Shown: positions 16,681 through 26,011 of the stretch, in pieces
How positions within the stretch are numbered: the first letter of the stretch is position 1
Layout: each line of letters begins with the position of its first letter
Source of the DNA: an uncultured bacterium
GTDB taxonomy: Bacteria > Planctomycetota > UBA1135 > GCA-002686595
Assembly: GCA_938083085.1 (NCBI GenBank)
Contig: CALLKX010000005.1
Span: 24,573-88,572 of the forward strand
DNA length: 64,000 bases
Direction: 5' to 3'
The notes under the pieces: model-generated
Databases searched by the model: none
What the model was told of the DNA's origin: nothing
What the model saw: the letters and a program-made list of their open reading frames with translations, nothing else
Program-made: the position numbers and the translations under genes

Positions 16681-17574
16681 ATGTCTTCTTTCGACAACCA
16701 ACTCCACAAGGCCCGGACCCAGGACGGCTTCATCGCAGCCCTCGACCAGAGCGGCGGCAGCACCCCGAAGGCGCTCCTCAGCTACGGCGTCGAGGAGAGC
16801 GAGTACTCGGGTGACGAGGAAATGTTCACCAAGGTCCACGAGATGCGGACCCGCATCATCACGAGCTCGGCCTTCAACGGTGATCGCATCCTCGGCGCGA
16901 TCCTGTTCGAGAACACCATGGACCGCGAGATCTGCGGCAAGGGCTCGGCGCAGTTCCTCTGGGAAGACAAGCGCGTGGTTCCGTTCCTGAAGGTCGACAA
17001 GGGCCTCGCGGACGAGGCGGACGGCGTCCAGCTCATGAAGCCGATCCCCGGCCTCGATGATCTCCTCGCGCGCGCGAAGTCCAAGGGCGTCTTCGGGACG
17101 AAGATGCGCTCGGTCATCAAGTCGGCGAACGCCGCCGGTGTGAAGGCCATCGTCGCGCAGCAGTTCGAGGTCGGCAAGCAGATCATCGCCGCGGGCCTGA
17201 TCCCGATCATCGAGCCCGAGGTCGACATCAACGCGACCGACAAGGCCGAGGCCGAGGCGCTGCTCCTCGCCGCGATGGCGGAAGAGCTGAACAAGCTCAG
17301 CGCCGACCAGCACGTGATGCTCAAGCTCACGCTGCCGGAGGCCAACGGGTTCTACACCCCCTGCATCGAGCACCCCCAGGTGCTGCGCGTCGTGGCGCTC
17401 TCCGGCGGCTACAGCCGCGAGGAGTCCAACCGCCGTCTGACGCTCAACGAGGGCATGATCGCGAGCTTCTCGCGCGCTCTCTCCGAGGGCCTCTCCGCGA
17501 AGCAGTCGGGCGACGAGTTCGACGGCATGCTCAACGGCGCGATCCAGAGCATCTTCGAGGCGTCGAGGACCTGA
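16681..17574 (+). CDS. fda: Class I fructose-bisphosphate aldolase
   Basis: This 297-residue enzyme matches the short bacterial class I aldolases of the Staphylococcus type across its length. Landmarks are [106 protein letters not shown] and [15 protein letters not shown]. The Schiff-base lysine is K215 in VMLKLTLPE. It cleaves fructose-1,6-bisphosphate to glyceraldehyde-3-phosphate and dihydroxyacetone phosphate without metal, in the cytoplasm. It acts in glycolysis and gluconeogenesis, together with pckA (49271) in the latter. The gene appears to be monocistronic. Confidence 0.95.
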   Translation: MSSFDNQLHKARTQDGFIAALDQSGGSTPKALLSYGVEESEYSGDEEMFTKVHEMRTRIITSSAFNGDRILGAILFENTMDREICGKGSAQFLWEDKRVVPFLKVDKGLADEADGVQLMKPIPGLDDLLARAKSKGVFGTKMRSVIKSANAAGVKAIVAQQFEVGKQIIAAGLIPIIEPEVDINATDKAEAEALLLAAMAEELNKLSADQHVMLKLTLPEANGFYTPCIEHPQVLRVVALSGGYSREESNRRLTLNEGMIASFSRALSEGLSAKQSGDEFDGMLNGAIQSIFEASRT

Positions 17575-17600
17575 TCCTCAGCCTTGGCATCCGGTAGGCG

Positions 17601-18197
17601 CTAGGCGTCCGCTGGATCAGCAAGCAATCGCAGGAGCGCGGCGACCGCCAGGTCGGCGCGCTCCTGTCTTCGTTGAGGGTCGCTCTCCGGGTCGATGGCG
17701 CCGACGATGGACCCCTTCCAGATGAGCCGGTTGGCGCGCGGCGCGCTGATGGCGAGGACGAGGGTGCCCACCGGGAGCTCACGACCCTCGCCCGTCCGCG
17801 GGGCCGGCATTCCGATGGTGGACATGGCCTCTGCGACCATGGCGCCCTCATTCGCCGTGACGAGATAGCCCACGAGATAGTCCGGCGCCGCGCCTGACGC
17901 CGCCGTCAGCCCGAGGTCGCCGAGCCTCCGCGCAAGGGCGGAGCGGAGCAGCCCCTCGATCTCGAAGGAGTCGAACCGGTTGTCGGCGAGGTGGACGGTG
18001 GAGCCTGGGGCGTAGGCGAAGGTCGCCGGAGTCTTCAGCGGGGCGGTCAGCGCATCGGCGTGGACCTCGAAACGGCCCTGGGCAAGCTCCTGGTCGATCC
18101 GCTGGTCCTCGGTGAGGACACAACCCGTCGCCAGCCACGCGATCCCGATCAGCGCGGCGCTGCGCCAGGCCTGGGCACTTCCGAGATGGCGGCTCAT
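17601..18197 (-). CDS. DUF4136-like lipoprotein
   Basis: The ATG at 18197 gives 198 residues with a signal segment AALIGIAWLATGC and a lipobox (ATGC). The mature part FAYAPGSTVHLADNRFDSFEIEGLLRSALARRLGDLGLTAASGAAPDYLVGYLV, followed by GTLVLAISAPRANRLIWKGSIVGAIDPESDP, matches the DUF4136 pattern: a strand, a helix with paired residues, a partner with poorly conserved sequence, and a W-x-G segment near the end. Such lipoproteins are anchored in the outer membrane or periplasm with unknown role. The start overlaps the stop of the upstream gene as ATGA (18194-18197), so translation is coupled to the peptidase-like protein. A shared envelope complex is inferred. Confidence 0.75.
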   Translation of the reverse strand: MSRHLGSAQAWRSAALIGIAWLATGCVLTEDQRIDQELAQGRFEVHADALTAPLKTPATFAYAPGSTVHLADNRFDSFEIEGLLRSALARRLGDLGLTAASGAAPDYLVGYLVTANEGAMVAEAMSTIGMPAPRTGEGRELPVGTLVLAISAPRANRLIWKGSIVGAIDPESDPQRRQERADLAVAALLRLLADPADA

Positions 18198-19528
18198 TGG
18201 GCCGCGGTCGCCTCGACGAACGCGTTCCATTGGGGCTCGAGGTCCTTGAGCTTCACGCCGAGGGCCTTCTCCAGGTGTGTCGGGGCGCTCTGCCCCTTGA
18301 AGGAGCTGCGCATGTAGTCGGCCAAGCCCTGGCGGTACTTGCCCTCCTCGGCGTGGAGGAGGAAGAACATCAGGGTGTGGCACTCGGCGTTGTAGCGCCG
18401 GGCGTCGGTCCCATTGTTGAAGGCCCCGTAGCCGGCGGTGATCACGCGCTTCATCCCGAGGGGCTTGTCGTCCGCCGCCTGGAGGCGGAAGTACTCCATG
18501 ATCGGACGTCCGAACTCCCAGGTGGCGACGCCGTCTTCCACCTGGAGGGCGTACGAGAAGGCCTCTGCGAGGGCTCGTTCGGTCCAGGGAGCGATGCTGC
18601 CGTTCCCGCCGATCGTGCGTCGGAACGAGTTGAGGACGAGGGCGTGGGTGAGCTTGAAGACGGCGGCGTTGGCGACGGCCGGGCTCGCCCCGTTGACGAA
18701 GACCGTGTTCTCTCCCCGGCTGAACCAGGCCTCGTCGCCCTGGAAGCGCGGCGTGGGGTAGTCCTTGGGGTCCTTGAAGACGTGGACCTCGGGGACCTCG
18801 TCGAAGACCTGCAGGGCCAGGGCCTCGCCGACGACCTCGTAGTAGGTCATGTAGGCGCGCTCGAGGTTCAGGGCGATGTTGAGCGCTCGCTCCGGCTCGA
18901 TGTCGGTCTTCAGGAGGAAGTGCGCCGTCGGGATCTCCATGGCGTGCTTCCAGTCGGAGACCCGCTCCCGGAGCTGATCCACGGTGTAGAAGCGCCCGCG
19001 TACCTTCAGTCGCCACCCGCGCCGCTTGGTGTACACGCCACCCAGCTCGTTCCAGGCCTGCTCATTCACGGGGTCCTGGGTCAGCACCTGGATCCAGAGG
19101 TTGCGCGCCTCGCTGGGGAGCTCGTTCTGCTCACAGAACAGCGCGAGCTCCGCGAGCTCGGCGGGGCCTCGCGACGAGAGCGCGTCATAGCGCTCGAAGA
19201 GCTGCGCCAGGCTGCGCTCGACGGAGTGGATCTCGGCGATGTCCTCCCGGCGGTACTGCTTCTTCTTCGACCCCCGACGGGTGAGGATGTAGTCCTCGGC
19301 CTCGAGGATGACCCGGCATTCGATCTCCTTGCCGTCATTGAGGATCACGAGATCCGATCGATCGTCGTGAGCGGCGCTCCGCTCTGGAGCGGCAGACTCG
19401 GCGGCGAACTCTGTGGCCAGCTTGGTGGGCGAACCGGCCGCCACCGGAGTCGCAGAGCCTGCGGCCGGCTGCCCTAGGAGCGCGGGGGCCGCGAGGGTGA
19501 GAGTGAGGAGGACGGGAAGGGAGGTCAT
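18194..19528 (-). CDS. Exported peptidase-like protein with degenerate HExxH site
   Basis: The ATG at 19528 gives 444 residues with a signal peptide (VLLTLTLAAPALLGQPAAG). A segment with DGKEIECRVILEAEDYILTRRGSKKKQYRREDI resembles planctomycete-style RNA/SH3-like or 'effector' repeats in DUF1570-type proteins. The core HFLLKTDIEPERALNIALNLERAYMTYYEVVG and WTERALAEAFSYAL follow the peptidase-MA/DUF1570 plan. The usual HExxH helix is replaced by LTHALVLNSF (near residue 294), so the catalytic glutamate and second histidine are missing. I therefore infer a structural or binding role. It overlaps the DUF4136-like gene downstream by ATGA and is divergent from the sulfatase gene across 102 bases. 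Confidence 0.65.
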   Translation of the reverse strand: MTSLPVLLTLTLAAPALLGQPAAGSATPVAAGSPTKLATEFAAESAAPERSAAHDDRSDLVILNDGKEIECRVILEAEDYILTRRGSKKKQYRREDIAEIHSVERSLAQLFERYDALSSRGPAELAELALFCEQNELPSEARNLWIQVLTQDPVNEQAWNELGGVYTKRRGWRLKVRGRFYTVDQLRERVSDWKHAMEIPTAHFLLKTDIEPERALNIALNLERAYMTYYEVVGEALALQVFDEVPEVHVFKDPKDYPTPRFQGDEAWFSRGENTVFVNGASPAVANAAVFKLTHALVLNSFRRTIGGNGSIAPWTERALAEAFSYALQVEDGVATWEFGRPIMEYFRLQAADDKPLGMKRVITAGYGAFNNGTDARRYNAECHTLMFFLLHAEEGKYRQGLADYMRSSFKGQSAPTHLEKALGVKLKDLEPQWNAFVEATAAQ

Positions 19529-19630
19529 GGCGGGGGAGCTTCGGCGTCTGGATCGGGCGAGCGGCGACGCTCGGAGCATAGCGAGCGGCGCGGGGGCTGT
19601 CGGATCAGCCGACGAGGATAGACTCAGGGG

Positions 19631-21226
19631 ATGCGGCAGACCCTCCTTGTCCTCCTCTCCCTCGCGGCCCTCGCAGGCTCCGCTTCTTCTCAGGACGCGG
19701 GGGCAGCCCCCCCTGCGGCCTCGGACCTCGCGGCGGACGCGCCCTCGGCGGAGCCCGCGCCCGCCGGGCCCGACGATCGGCCGAACATCCTCCTCGTCTT
19801 CGCGGATGACCAGCGCGTGGACACGATCGGCGCCTGGGGGAACCCGGCGATCCAGACGCCCAACATGGACCGGATCGCGGCGGGCGGCGTCTCCTTCCGG
19901 CGGTCCTACTGCATGGGCTCCTCCCACGGCGCCGTGTGCGCGCCGAGCCGGGCGATGCTCCACACGGGGCGGGCCTACCACGCCATCAATCACCGCACGA
20001 TGGAGGGGTGCCGAACCCTGGGGGAGCTCCTGGGCGAGTCGGGCTTCCAGACCTTCGGCACCGGCAAGTGGCACAACGGGAGAGACTCCTTCACCCGGAG
20101 CTTCTCCGCGGGACGCGAGATCATGTTCGGCGGGATGTCGGACCACAACAAGGTGCCCGTGGTCGACATGGAGGACGACGGGACGTTCAGCGAGGGGCGG
20201 CGGGCGGAGGGACACTCCTCTGACGTCTTTTCGGGGGCCGCGGCCGACTTCATCGCCTCCGCGCCGGAGGACTCCCCCTTCTTCTGCTACGTGGCGTTCA
20301 CCGCGCCGCACGACCCGCGGGACCCGCCGCTGGCGTGGCGGGACCGAGAGCGTCCGGCTCTGCCCGGGAACTTCCGCGCGCAGCACGACTTCGACAACGG
20401 CTTCCTGAAGGTGCGCGACGAGAAGCTCGCGGCCTGGCCGAGGGATCCGGAGGTCGTGCGGGATCAGCTCGCGGAGTACTACGGGCTGATCGAGCACCTC
20501 GACGACGCGGTGGGGCGCGTGCTGGCTGCGGTCGACGCACGCGGCGGCGATCGAGAGACGATCATTGTGTATGCCGCTGACCACGGGCTCGCCGTGGGAA
20601 GCCACGGGCTCCTCGGAAAGCAGAGCGTCTACGAGCACAGCCTCCGAGCGCCCATGATGATCTCGGGACCGGGGATCCCGGCGGGGCGGCACCTCACGGC
20701 GCTCACCTACCTGTACGACCTCTACCCGACGCTCCTCGGTCTCGCGGGCGTCGGGATCGAGGAGGAGATCCACGGCGAGGACCTCCAGCCCCTCTGGGAC
20801 GGCGAGGTGACCCAGGTGCGCGACTCGATCTTCCTGTCCATGGGCAAGACCCAGCGCGCGGTCACCGACGGTCGCTTCAAGCTCTGCGTGTACCCCAAGG
20901 TGGCTCACCGGCAGCTCTTCGACCTCGCGTCGGACCCGCTCGAGGCCATCAACCTCGCGGCCAACCCCGCGTACGCGTCGCACATCGCGAGGCTTGAGCG
21001 CGAGATGGCGACGTGGCGGCGGCTCACAGGCGACCCGGACCCGCTCACGGTGACGGAGCCCTCCGAGCTCCACGTGGACCTCGGCGGGGCCAAGCGCAAG
21101 CCGGATCGCTGGCAGCCGGAGTGGATCCGAGAGAAGTACTTCGATCCGCCCGAGGAGGAGTCGGCCGAGGAGGAGTCGGTCGAGGCCGAGGCCGAGGCGC
21201 CGAAGCCGGAGAAGTCGGGCTCCTAA
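19631..21226 (+). CDS. Secreted sulfatase (type I, formylglycine)
   Basis: The 531-residue protein has a signal peptide followed by DDRPNILLVFADDQRVDTIGAWGNPAIQTPNMDRIAAGGVSFRRSY, the metal-binding opening of the alkaline phosphatase superfamily sulfatases. The C-x-P-S-R motif is C103-A-P-S-R, where C103 is converted to formylglycine by a maturase not present in the window. TFGTGKWHN and GLAVGSHGLLGKQSVYEHSLRAPMMISGPGI complete the active-site set. Family members release sulfate from sulfated polysaccharides in the periplasm or outside the cell. The acidic tail (EEESAEEESVEAEAEAPKPEK) is low complexity. It stands alone, divergent from the peptidase-like gene. Sulfatases are abundant in planctomycetes, consistent with the guess at the host. 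Confidence 0.92.
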   Translation: MRQTLLVLLSLAALAGSASSQDAGAAPPAASDLAADAPSAEPAPAGPDDRPNILLVFADDQRVDTIGAWGNPAIQTPNMDRIAAGGVSFRRSYCMGSSHGAVCAPSRAMLHTGRAYHAINHRTMEGCRTLGELLGESGFQTFGTGKWHNGRDSFTRSFSAGREIMFGGMSDHNKVPVVDMEDDGTFSEGRRAEGHSSDVFSGAAADFIASAPEDSPFFCYVAFTAPHDPRDPPLAWRDRERPALPGNFRAQHDFDNGFLKVRDEKLAAWPRDPEVVRDQLAEYYGLIEHLDDAVGRVLAAVDARGGDRETIIVYAADHGLAVGSHGLLGKQSVYEHSLRAPMMISGPGIPAGRHLTALTYLYDLYPTLLGLAGVGIEEEIHGEDLQPLWDGEVTQVRDSIFLSMGKTQRAVTDGRFKLCVYPKVAHRQLFDLASDPLEAINLAANPAYASHIARLEREMATWRRLTGDPDPLTVTEPSELHVDLGGAKRKPDRWQPEWIREKYFDPPEEESAEEESVEAEAEAPKPEKSGS

Positions 21227-21317
21227 GGTCAGCCGCTCGCAAGGTCCCATCGGGCTCCGCCCATGGGGCCGTCGAGGTCGAGAGGGAGACCGCGACGGGG
21301 CGAATCAGCAGGGCGAA

Positions 21318-24300
21318 TCAGTAGGGCAGATCGTCGGGGTTGATCTCGATGGGCCCGGTGGGCTCGTCGATGGGCGCCCGGAGCGGAGCGTCCCGACCGG
21401 CGCGAGCGAATGACCCCTCGTCAGGGGCCCGCCGTCCGGAGAAGTGGGGCGCGAGCCCGCGGCGCTCCATGTCCGACAGCAGCCCGAGGTGGGCGAACGC
21501 CTCGCGGCCCACCAGGTCGATGTCGCCACGAACGAGCCGCGCGCGAGTCTCCGCGTCGAACTGGCCGGGCCGCTCCACCGGGAGCTCGCCCATGAACTCG
21601 CGGTGGCGGCGCTCGGTGACGCGTGAGTCCATGATCAGCACCACGCCTCGGTCGGTGGCCTTGCGCATGAGGCGCCCGAACCCCTGGCGGAACTTGGCGA
21701 GGGCCCGGGGCATGTAGATACCGCTGTGCTGGGCCATCCTCCCGATGGCGGCGCACTGAGCGTGGTGATAGCGGTCGGGGACGCCGTAGGGGAGCCGCGC
21801 GAGCACGAGCGTCTCCAGGGTCTCTCCCGGAAAGTCCGCGCCGTACCAGAAGGTGTCGACGCCGAAGAGCGTGGACTCCACCCGCTCGCGGAAGAGGCTC
21901 GAAAGCTCCTCCTTGCCGGCGGCGTCCATGCCCTGCCAGAACAGGGGCAGCCCTCGCGCCTCGAAGGCCGCTGTGGCGCGTTCGCCCACCTCTCGCACGT
22001 CGCGCAGGCTCGTGAAGAGGACGAGCATGCGGCCGCGGGTTCGCTCGGCGTACCAGGGGAGGTAGCGCGCGAGGAAGTCGAGGTAGGCTTCACGGTTCTG
22101 CACGGATGGAACGCCACGCGGTACGCCGACCATCACCCGGCTGTAGTCGAAGACCTCGGGCGCGTGGAAGGACGTCACGCGCTCGCAGCCGGCGGTGTAG
22201 TCGAGATCTCCGGTCTCCCGGTCCCGCGCCGCGACGCGGTCGAGGCCCAGGTACCTGCGCGCCTTGTCGAAGCTCCCGCCCAGCCGCGTGGTCGCGGAGA
22301 CGAAGGCCGCCGAGGAGAGCTCGGGGTAGTAGTGTCGGCCCAGGGCATCCCCGGGCAGCAGCACAAGGGCGGCCAGGACGGGTTCGTCCCGGACGTTTCG
22401 CTCGACGTCGTGGAAGACTCGGTTCCCGAAGCTTGGGAGACCGTTGTCCATGGGCAGCCACGAGGCCACCGCTCGACCCACCTCGACCACGTCGATCCTT
22501 GAGAGCTCCAGGGTGCGGCGGACCCGCTCCCCGCGTCGGATCGGCGCGAGCTCAAGCTCCTCGGTGAGCTGCGCGAGGGCGCCGTCGAGGCGGGCGAGCG
22601 AGGACTCCAGGGCCACCCTCGCCGTGATCATCTGCCCGGCGTCCGGGCAGGTCTCGACGAACTCCCTGAAGAGGCCATGCTGCTCCGACTCGCCGCGGCC
22701 GAGGAGCGCAGAGCTACGCCACCCCTCATAGGCCAGGACCTGGGCCTCCAGGTCAGAGAGCGCGGTGGACGCGTGGGTCCAAAGGACCAGAGCGGCCTTG
22801 AGCCGGTCATGTGCCGCCGACCCGGGGAGAAACTTCTTCTGTAGCCGGTCCAGGGCGGGCCGCTGCCTGCCGCCACCGGATCTCGCGCCCGGTTCATGGA
22901 GGCGCCGGAGGATCCGCCGAATGTCCGGAAAGGACACCCGGTGGCTCCAGGCGCTCATGGCCTGGTCGTGGAGGTGCTCGCACTCGTCAAAGACGACGCG
23001 GCGGAAGAACTCCGGCCGGGCCAGGGCGAAGGAGTGGTTGGTGATCACGACGTGGCTCCTCTCCGCCTTGCGTCGGGCGGTCTCAGCCGCGCAGACGGCC
23101 CGGTCCGCCTGAGTCGAGCAGCAGCCGCTGCGCCCCTTGACGTGGCTCAGGAGCACACGGAGCGCCGTCCTGTAGGCGCCGGTGCCCATGAGGCGGACGG
23201 GGGGGCGACGCGGGAAGCGGTCGAGGTCTCCCTCGCCGTCCCGCAGTCCGAAGAGGGCGAGCGTGGTCCACGCGAGCCAGGTCTCGGGGTCGTCACCCTC
23301 CTGGGGAGTGTGGATTCTGAGGGCTCGCCAGCAGAGGGAGTGCTCGCGGCCCTTCAGGATCGAGACCTTGAACCCGCCCGGGAGCCCCGCGCGGGAGAGC
23401 GCGGCCAGAGCCCGGGGGACCTCGCGCTCCATGGCCTGACTCTGGAGGGCGCGCGTGTACGTGGCGATGCCGACGCGCACCCCGTAGCGACGCGACCAGA
23501 TGAGGGCGGGCAGCAGGTAGGCGAGGGTCTTGCCCGTCCCCGTGGGGGCATGCACGAGCAGCAGCTCGTCCGAGCCGAGGCAGCGCGCGACCTCCTCGGC
23601 CACGCGGTGCTGGCTCTTGCGGTACATCTCCGCCCTCGACCTGCGCGTCTGCCCCTCGTTGAAGAGGTCCGGCAGGTGGGTCTTGAAGAGCTCGTCGAGC
23701 AGGACGAGGTCCTCGTCCATGAAGGGGGCCGCGTCCTCGGTGTCGGCGTCGAGGGGCTTGTTGTCGTCGTCTAGCTCGGGCTGCCTGGCCACCGCCGGAT
23801 CCAGGATCGCGAGCGGGTCATCCTCATCGAGGTCCTCGGCGGCGCCCTCTGACAGGATCCCATCGCGAAGCCGGCCACCGGCGAAGACCTCGGTGTCCCC
23901 TCCCCAGCGTCCGGGGTGCTCGATCACATCGAGGGTCCTCGCGAGTCGCCGGCTCGCGGCCAGGTCTTCCCCCTCGAGACCCTCGAGGGCACGTCTCCAG
24001 CCCCTCGCACAGACGGCGTGGACCGCGGGACCGTGATCCTGAAAGCGGGCCACCACTTCGGCGAGCGCCGCGAGGACATGGGGTGGTTGGATCGCAGCCT
24101 TGGGCTGCGGCGCGAGCTCCGCCTCGAGGAAGGTCCAGATGAGCTCGGGTGAGGCGAAGGAGGAGAGGTGTCCTGGCTCGACGAGGGCGGTGACGTCGTC
24201 CAGTCCGATGACATCGAGTGGCGCCTCTTGCACCTGGGCTTGGCGGTCGAGGGCCCGGGCCCAGGTCGCCAGGAGCGTCCCATCGTCCGCGAGCACGGGC

Positions 24301-24617
24301 CGATCATTGACGAACTCGCGCAGCCGTCGCCAGGCCTCGGCCATGGGCGGCGCGGCCTCGAGGGCGTCCGAGCCAACGCCGAAACGGGCGACGATCCGAC
24401 GCGTGGCGCCGGCATCATCGGCGAAGGGCGCGCAGAAGGTCTCGAACGACTCCCAACCCCCTTCGGCGCTCCTGCGGACCGCCGCCATGCGCACGATCCC
24501 GTCCAACCGGGTGTCCGTGCCGCTCGCCCAGAGCACGACGCACGCTGGTCGGGCCACGTCGACCCCCGCGGGCACCGGTCGATCTCCGGCGGCTACGCTT
24601 CTCTTGCGATCGGTCAA
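21318..24617 (-). CDS. dinG: DinG/Rad3-like helicase with degenerate exonuclease domain
   Basis: This large (1,099-residue) superfamily 2 helicase has Walker A APTGTGKTLAYLLPALIW near residue 356, the DECEH motif near 541 in place of DEAH, VVITNHSFALAR, and the C-terminal set FGVDTFWYGADFPGETLETLVLARLPYG and FRQGFGRLMRKATDRG. A cysteine set (SLCW, GCCSTQ, RAVCAAE) lies between the Walker A and DECEH segments, where XPD-like helicases place an iron-sulfur cluster. The N-terminus follows the DnaQ-like exonuclease plan but VVLDLETTG is read as VVLWASGTD, with W30 and S32 in place of the catalytic D and E. The later H-N/D motif is missing as well. So the exonuclease seems dead. The start is a TTG at 24617, and an internal GTG is possible. 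It is divergent from the dehydrogenase gene. Confidence 0.88.
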   Translation of the reverse strand: MTDRKRSVAAGDRPVPAGVDVARPACVVLWASGTDTRLDGIVRMAAVRRSAEGGWESFETFCAPFADDAGATRRIVARFGVGSDALEAAPPMAEAWRRLREFVNDRPVLADDGTLLATWARALDRQAQVQEAPLDVIGLDDVTALVEPGHLSSFASPELIWTFLEAELAPQPKAAIQPPHVLAALAEVVARFQDHGPAVHAVCARGWRRALEGLEGEDLAASRRLARTLDVIEHPGRWGGDTEVFAGGRLRDGILSEGAAEDLDEDDPLAILDPAVARQPELDDDNKPLDADTEDAAPFMDEDLVLLDELFKTHLPDLFNEGQTRRSRAEMYRKSQHRVAEEVARCLGSDELLLVHAPTGTGKTLAYLLPALIWSRRYGVRVGIATYTRALQSQAMEREVPRALAALSRAGLPGGFKVSILKGREHSLCWRALRIHTPQEGDDPETWLAWTTLALFGLRDGEGDLDRFPRRPPVRLMGTGAYRTALRVLLSHVKGRSGCCSTQADRAVCAAETARRKAERSHVVITNHSFALARPEFFRRVVFDECEHLHDQAMSAWSHRVSFPDIRRILRRLHEPGARSGGGRQRPALDRLQKKFLPGSAAHDRLKAALVLWTHASTALSDLEAQVLAYEGWRSSALLGRGESEQHGLFREFVETCPDAGQMITARVALESSLARLDGALAQLTEELELAPIRRGERVRRTLELSRIDVVEVGRAVASWLPMDNGLPSFGNRVFHDVERNVRDEPVLAALVLLPGDALGRHYYPELSSAAFVSATTRLGGSFDKARRYLGLDRVAARDRETGDLDYTAGCERVTSFHAPEVFDYSRVMVGVPRGVPSVQNREAYLDFLARYLPWYAERTRGRMLVLFTSLRDVREVGERATAAFEARGLPLFWQGMDAAGKEELSSLFRERVESTLFGVDTFWYGADFPGETLETLVLARLPYGVPDRYHHAQCAAIGRMAQHSGIYMPRALAKFRQGFGRLMRKATDRGVVLIMDSRVTERRHREFMGELPVERPGQFDAETRARLVRGDIDLVGREAFAHLGLLSDMERRGLAPHFSGRRAPDEGSFARAGRDAPLRAPIDEPTGPIEINPDDLPY

Positions 24618-24807
24618 ACGAGGCGTCCAGGGGTGGTCCAGGGGGAATCGAGGTCGAATAGGGGCGACCGACGTGCGTCAATCTGCCACGGGGTACTTCC
24701 GGGCGGTCGGGGGTGTCGATTAGACTGCTTGCCCCAAATCCGAGTCGGAAGGCGCTTGGCGGTCCGCACCGGGCCGTCGCCCCGACCGTGACCGGGGAAG
24801 ACCAAGC

Positions 24808-25869
24808 ATGGAGATCACAGACATTCCCGTCGAGGGTTACGAGCGCGTCGCGCGCTGCATCGACCAAGAATCCGGACTCCATGCACTGATCGCGGTGCAC
24901 GACACGACGCTCGGGCCGGCCCTGGGTGGGCTCCGCTTCTTGGAGTACCCGTCCGAGGACGACGCCCTCTTCGACGTGGTCCGCCTGGCCCGCGGAATGA
25001 CGCGCAAGTCGGCGGTGGCGGACACGGGGCTCGGCGGCGGGAAGTCGGTCATCATCGGGAACCCGGAGACCGACAAGTCCCCGGAGCTGCTCCGCGCCAT
25101 GGGACGGTTCGTCGACAGCTTCGGCGGCTCCTATATCACCGCCGAGGACATGAACATCTCGATCGAGGACCTGCGTCACGTTCAAGAGGGGACCCAGCAC
25201 GTGACCGGGCTCTCCCGCGAGGAGGGGGGCTCGGGGAACCCCAGCCCGTACACCGCCTATGGCTGCGTGGTTGGAATCGAGGCGGCGGCCAAGCACCGTT
25301 ACGGTTCGACCGACCTCACCGGCAAGCGCATCCTCATCCAGGGCGTCGGCGCCGTGGGGGGGGAGATGGCCCGGCTCCTCAAGGAGCGTGGCGCCGACGT
25401 GATCATCTGCGATATCAAGGAGGACCGTGTGGCGGCCCTGTGCGAGGAGTTCGGGTATCGCTCCGTCCCGGAGGAGGGCCACCTCGATGAGCCGTGTGAC
25501 ATCTACGCGCCCTGCGCCCGCGGGGCCGGCATCAACGACGAGACCATCCCGAGGTTGACCTGTGACATCGTTGCGGGCTGCGCGAACAACATGCTGCTCG
25601 AGCCACGCCACGGCGATGAGCTCGGCCAACGCGGCATCCTCTACGCGCCGGACTACGTGGTGAACGCGGCGGGGATCATCAACGTCAGCGTCGAGCGTCA
25701 CGAGGGCGGCTACGTGGAAGAGGTGGCGATGGAGAAGATCCACCGCATCGCCGAGAACCTCGAGGAGGTCTTCCAGCTGGCCGAGGAGCGCGGGATCGGG
25801 ACGCACACCGCCGCGCAGCTCCTCGCCGAGCTGCGGATCGAGCGGGCGAAGACCCAGCGGACGAGCTGA
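24808..25869 (+). CDS. ldh: Leucine-type Glu/Leu/Phe/Val dehydrogenase
   Basis: The 353-residue NAD(P)-dependent dehydrogenase has the N-terminal catalytic domain with GPALGGLRFLEYPSEDDALFDVVRLARGMTRKSA and the catalytic-lysine loop GLGGGKSVI with K79. It also has ITAEDMNIS and a nucleotide-binding Rossmann domain with ILIQGVGAVGGEMARLLKERGADVIICDI. GCANNMLLEPRHGDELGQRGILYAPDYVVNAAGIINVSVE is typical of leucine dehydrogenases. The length is that of LeuDH/PheDH (about 350-370), shorter than GDH. It oxidatively deaminates a branched-chain amino acid to the 2-oxo acid and ammonia in the cytoplasm. Substrate preference cannot be settled here. A small hairpin (25873-25902) follows the stop without a T tract. 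Confidence 0.9.
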   Translation: MEITDIPVEGYERVARCIDQESGLHALIAVHDTTLGPALGGLRFLEYPSEDDALFDVVRLARGMTRKSAVADTGLGGGKSVIIGNPETDKSPELLRAMGRFVDSFGGSYITAEDMNISIEDLRHVQEGTQHVTGLSREEGGSGNPSPYTAYGCVVGIEAAAKHRYGSTDLTGKRILIQGVGAVGGEMARLLKERGADVIICDIKEDRVAALCEEFGYRSVPEEGHLDEPCDIYAPCARGAGINDETIPRLTCDIVAGCANNMLLEPRHGDELGQRGILYAPDYVVNAAGIINVSVERHEGGYVEEVAMEKIHRIAENLEEVFQLAEERGIGTHTAAQLLAELRIERAKTQRTS

Positions 25870-26011
25870 GGTGCGCCTCGGGTGGCTCTGGCCACCTGGC
25901 GCGTACGCAGCCCACCAAGGGTCAGACCTGGCGGCCTGATCGGGGCGGCACAATCATCGGGCGCCACCGCACTCAGCGCTGGTCCTTGGGAGCGAAGGGA
26001 CGCCAGCAGGC

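Noticed and set aside
19529..21250. N-terminal extension of the 18194-19528 frame antisense to the sulfatase
   Set aside because: The frame is open for another 570 codons, but the part is antisense to a well-supported sulfatase and the ATG at 19528 begins a signal peptide.
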